In this document: positions 5,309 to 6,442 of the stretch, in pieces
Layout of the letters: the number at the start of each line of letters is the position of its first letter
How positions within the stretch are numbered: position 1 is the first letter of the stretch
Made by a program: the position numbers and the translations under genes
From: Candidatus Terrybacteria bacterium RIFCSPLOWO2_01_FULL_58_14
GTDB taxonomy: Bacteria; Patescibacteriota; Minisyncoccia; Terrybacterales; 2-01-FULL-58-14
DNA length: 6,442 bases
Assembly (NCBI GenBank): GCA_001824745.1
Contig: MHSZ01000007.1
Coordinates: 10,293 to 16,734 of the forward strand
Reading direction: 5' to 3'
The notes under the pieces: model-generated
Told to the model about the DNA's origin: nothing
Database searches by the model: none
The model's input: the letters and a program-made list of their open reading frames with translations, nothing else

Positions 5309-6037
5309 ATGGAACTTGAAATTTCATTGGCGCCCCAGATCCTCACTCGTTTCATGGGATTCCCCGTGACGAATACGTTGCTGATGAGCGGGGCAGTGTC
5401 GTGTTTTCTTATCGCGCTCGCGTTCTTCTTTGCGCGCACCAAAAAATTCGTTCCCGGCCGTTTTCAAGCCGCCCTCGAGTTCGTTTTCGAGGGGCTCCTG
5501 GCACTTGCGGATGGCGTGACGGGGAATCGAAAGCGGACTATGCGATTTGCTCCGATTGCCTTCACTATTTTCTTTTTCGTGCTCTTCGCGAATCTTATCG
5601 AGATCATTCCCGGCGTGGAATCTCTCGGTATCGAGATGGAAGGACATCGCGTACCGATTCTCCGCTCTCCTTCTACTGACCTTAATACCACGCTGGCGCT
5701 TGCACTCATCGCAGTGGTCTCAGCGCAGTTGTGGGGTATCGCAGCTCTTGGGCCGCTCAAGCATATCGGCAAGTATTTTTCGCTGCGCGGCCCCATCGAT
5801 TTTTTCGTTGGTATGCTTGAAGCAGTGAGCGAAGTCGCGAAGGTGGTTTCCTTCTCTTTTCGTCTCTTTGGGAATATCTTTGCGGGTTCAGTGCTCCTCA
5901 TTGTCGTGAGTGCGCTTCTCCCCGCCATCGTACCTATTCCGTTTCTCGGCCTTGAGATATTCGTGGGATTTGTGCAGGCCCTTGTGTTTTCGGTACTTGC
6001 TTTGGTATTTATGACTATGGCGACGGAGTCGCATTAA
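5309..6037 (+). CDS. atpB: ATP synthase F0 subunit a
   Basis: Subunit a of the F-type ATP synthase, 242 residues, the membrane stator that forms the proton half-channels against the c-ring. The signature SFSFRLFGNIFAG carries the essential arginine R185, equivalent to E. coli R210, followed by N189. PSTDLNTTLALA (121-132) and the end FVQALVFSVLALVFMTMATESH, with Q223 (E. coli Q252), are also family hallmarks. Several long hydrophobic segments are visible. Where E. coli has E219 this protein has S194, and E216 lies where E. coli has H245 by counting back from the shared glutamine, a variation of a pair known to differ among species. The start lies 3 bp after the atpZ-like stop with no clear Shine-Dalgarno close by, so translation is probably coupled. 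A 79-bp gap follows before atpE. Confidence 0.98.
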   Translation: MELEISLAPQILTRFMGFPVTNTLLMSGAVSCFLIALAFFFARTKKFVPGRFQAALEFVFEGLLALADGVTGNRKRTMRFAPIAFTIFFFVLFANLIEIIPGVESLGIEMEGHRVPILRSPSTDLNTTLALALIAVVSAQLWGIAALGPLKHIGKYFSLRGPIDFFVGMLEAVSEVAKVVSFSFRLFGNIFAGSVLLIVVSALLPAIVPIPFLGLEIFVGFVQALVFSVLALVFMTMATESH

Positions 6038-6075
6038 GTTTAACGCGGTTGGCGTTGCGCGATGGGCGTTGAGGG

Positions 6076-6113
6076 CTTCCTCCCCGCCGCTTCCGAACTC
6101 CAGCCGGAGGAAG
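6076..6113 (+). promoter_or_regulatory. Inverted repeat that can hide the atpE ribosome binding site
   Basis: CTTCCTCC at 6076-6083 is perfectly complementary to GGAGGAAG at 6106-6113, which contains the atpE Shine-Dalgarno GGAGG (6106-6110, six bases before ATG 6117). The loop is 22 bases. A shorter alternative hairpin pairs CTCC (6098-6101) with GGAG (6106-6109) around AGCC. Both would cover the ribosome site in RNA. Ribosomes finishing atpB at 6037 stop well before the left arm, so they would not simply open it. Confidence 0.5.
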
Positions 6114-6116
6114 GCG

Positions 6117-6362
6117 ATGATCGAACTTTCCGAAACCGCTCTTCAGGGGGTGAAGTCGCTTGGGGCCGCATTCGCGATAGGTATTGGGGCACTCGGCCCG
6201 GCGATTGGTATTGGGCTCCTCGCTTCCAAGGCGATGGAAGCCATCGGCCGCAACCCCGAGGCCGTATCGCGTATTCAGACGCCGATGATTCTCGCGATCG
6301 CATTTTGCGAAGCGATCGCCATTTATGCCCTCGTCGTCGCACTCATTATCAAGTTCGTGTAA
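6117..6362 (+). CDS. atpE: ATP synthase F0 subunit c
   Basis: An 81-residue hairpin membrane protein that forms the rotating c-ring. Helix 1 is glycine-rich (LGAAFAIGIGALGPAIGIG, about 15-33), the polar loop carries R45-N46-P47 (the family's RQP position), and helix 2 holds the ion-carrying glutamate E65 in AFCEAIAIYALVV. The position of the Na+-binding glutamine (Q32 in Ilyobacter) is I32 here, and the serine after the glutamate (ES) is A66, so the residues used by sodium-binding rings are absent and proton coupling is inferred. Start: ATG 6117 is preceded by a very good GGAGG six bases upstream. The frame is open back to 6069, but that would add a non-family leader. It lies 79 bp after atpB, with the inverted repeat between, and 14 bp before atpF. 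Confidence 0.97.
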   Translation: MIELSETALQGVKSLGAAFAIGIGALGPAIGIGLLASKAMEAIGRNPEAVSRIQTPMILAIAFCEAIAIYALVVALIIKFV

Positions 6363-6376
6363 ATAACCTATTTCCC

Positions 6377-6442
6377 GTGTCGGAGCTATTTCACACTCTC
6401 GGTATTGATTGGCGGCTCTTGGGAGCACAAGTGCTCAACTTT
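6377..6442 (+). CDS. atpF: ATP synthase F0 subunit b, N-terminal fragment cut by window end
   Basis: The first 22 codons of the F0 peripheral-stalk subunit b. From GTG 6377 the frame reads MSELFHTLGIDWRLL then GAQVLNF; the LGIDWR..LAQ..NF pattern is typical of subunit b just before its single membrane helix. The position directly after atpE (14-bp gap) is canonical. GTG is chosen because it starts exactly where the conserved sequence begins, but no Shine-Dalgarno is seen before it (AACCTATTTCCC). The same frame stays open upstream through atpE without a stop back to at least 6062; that upstream part is out of frame with atpE and is not expected to be coding. The rest of the gene lies outside the window. 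Confidence 0.88.
   Translation, partial: MSELFHTLGIDWRLLGAQVLNF

Noticed and set aside
6047..6075. Two GGCGTTG copies in the atpB-atpE gap as a direct repeat
   Set aside because: Only seven bases, two copies, in GC-rich sequence; not distinguishable from chance.
6062..6376. A long frame open from ATG 6062 through atpE in another frame and into atpF
   Set aside because: It overlaps atpE, whose protein is certain; the only family-like sequence in this frame begins at GTG 6377. The open frame is a by-product of GC-rich codon use.

Overview
The window is a compact stretch of a bacterial chromosome. All recognisable genes are on the + strand, the gaps between them are short (the longest is about 103 bp), and several genes overlap or nearly abut. 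The start of an F-type ATP synthase operon (atpZ/I-like, atpB, atpE, atpF) makes it bacterial. The base composition looks moderately GC-rich. Very short proteins, an 89-residue thioredoxin-like protein of a type I associate with Candidate Phyla Radiation genomes, and a small minimal-zincin peptidase hint at Patescibacteria/Parcubacteria. That placement is inference from gene style, not proof. I see no mobile elements, RNA genes, CRISPR or phage genes.

Layout. Positions 1-1770 hold the 3' part of a UvrD/PcrA-type DNA helicase that began upstream of the window. A minimal zincin metallopeptidase (about 1778-2182), a mini-thioredoxin with a CSHC centre (2197-2466) and a CcdA-type membrane thiol reductant carrier (2473-3219) follow with gaps of 6-14 bp, so they probably share a transcript. 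After a 51-bp gap with a dyad and a promoter-like sequence comes a membrane-anchored cupredoxin with all four type-1 copper ligands (3271-3735). A strong intrinsic terminator (3775-3815) closes this block.

A lone divergent GDPD/PLC-like phosphodiesterase (3839-4507) sits between that terminator and a second one (4518-4544). The second terminator runs directly into a promoter-like sequence that shares nine of eleven bases with the one before the cupredoxin gene.

The last block starts with a PfpI/DJ-1 family protein (4566-5081). Its stop codon overlaps by 4 bp the start of an atpZ/atpI-like gene (5078-5305), followed by atpB (5309-6037), atpE (6117-6362) and the first 22 codons of atpF (6377 to the window end). 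The ATP synthase operon therefore seems to be led by a stress-type PfpI gene. The atpE ribosome binding site lies in a potential hairpin.

How the genes work together. The thioredoxin-like protein, CcdA and cupredoxin look like a small envelope redox module: CcdA would pass electrons across the membrane, and a surface copper protein is a possible client. This link is inferred from adjacency. The helicase and peptidase are probably only transcriptional neighbours. No clearly new biological system is visible; the redox module and the PfpI-ATP synthase coupling are the best leads.
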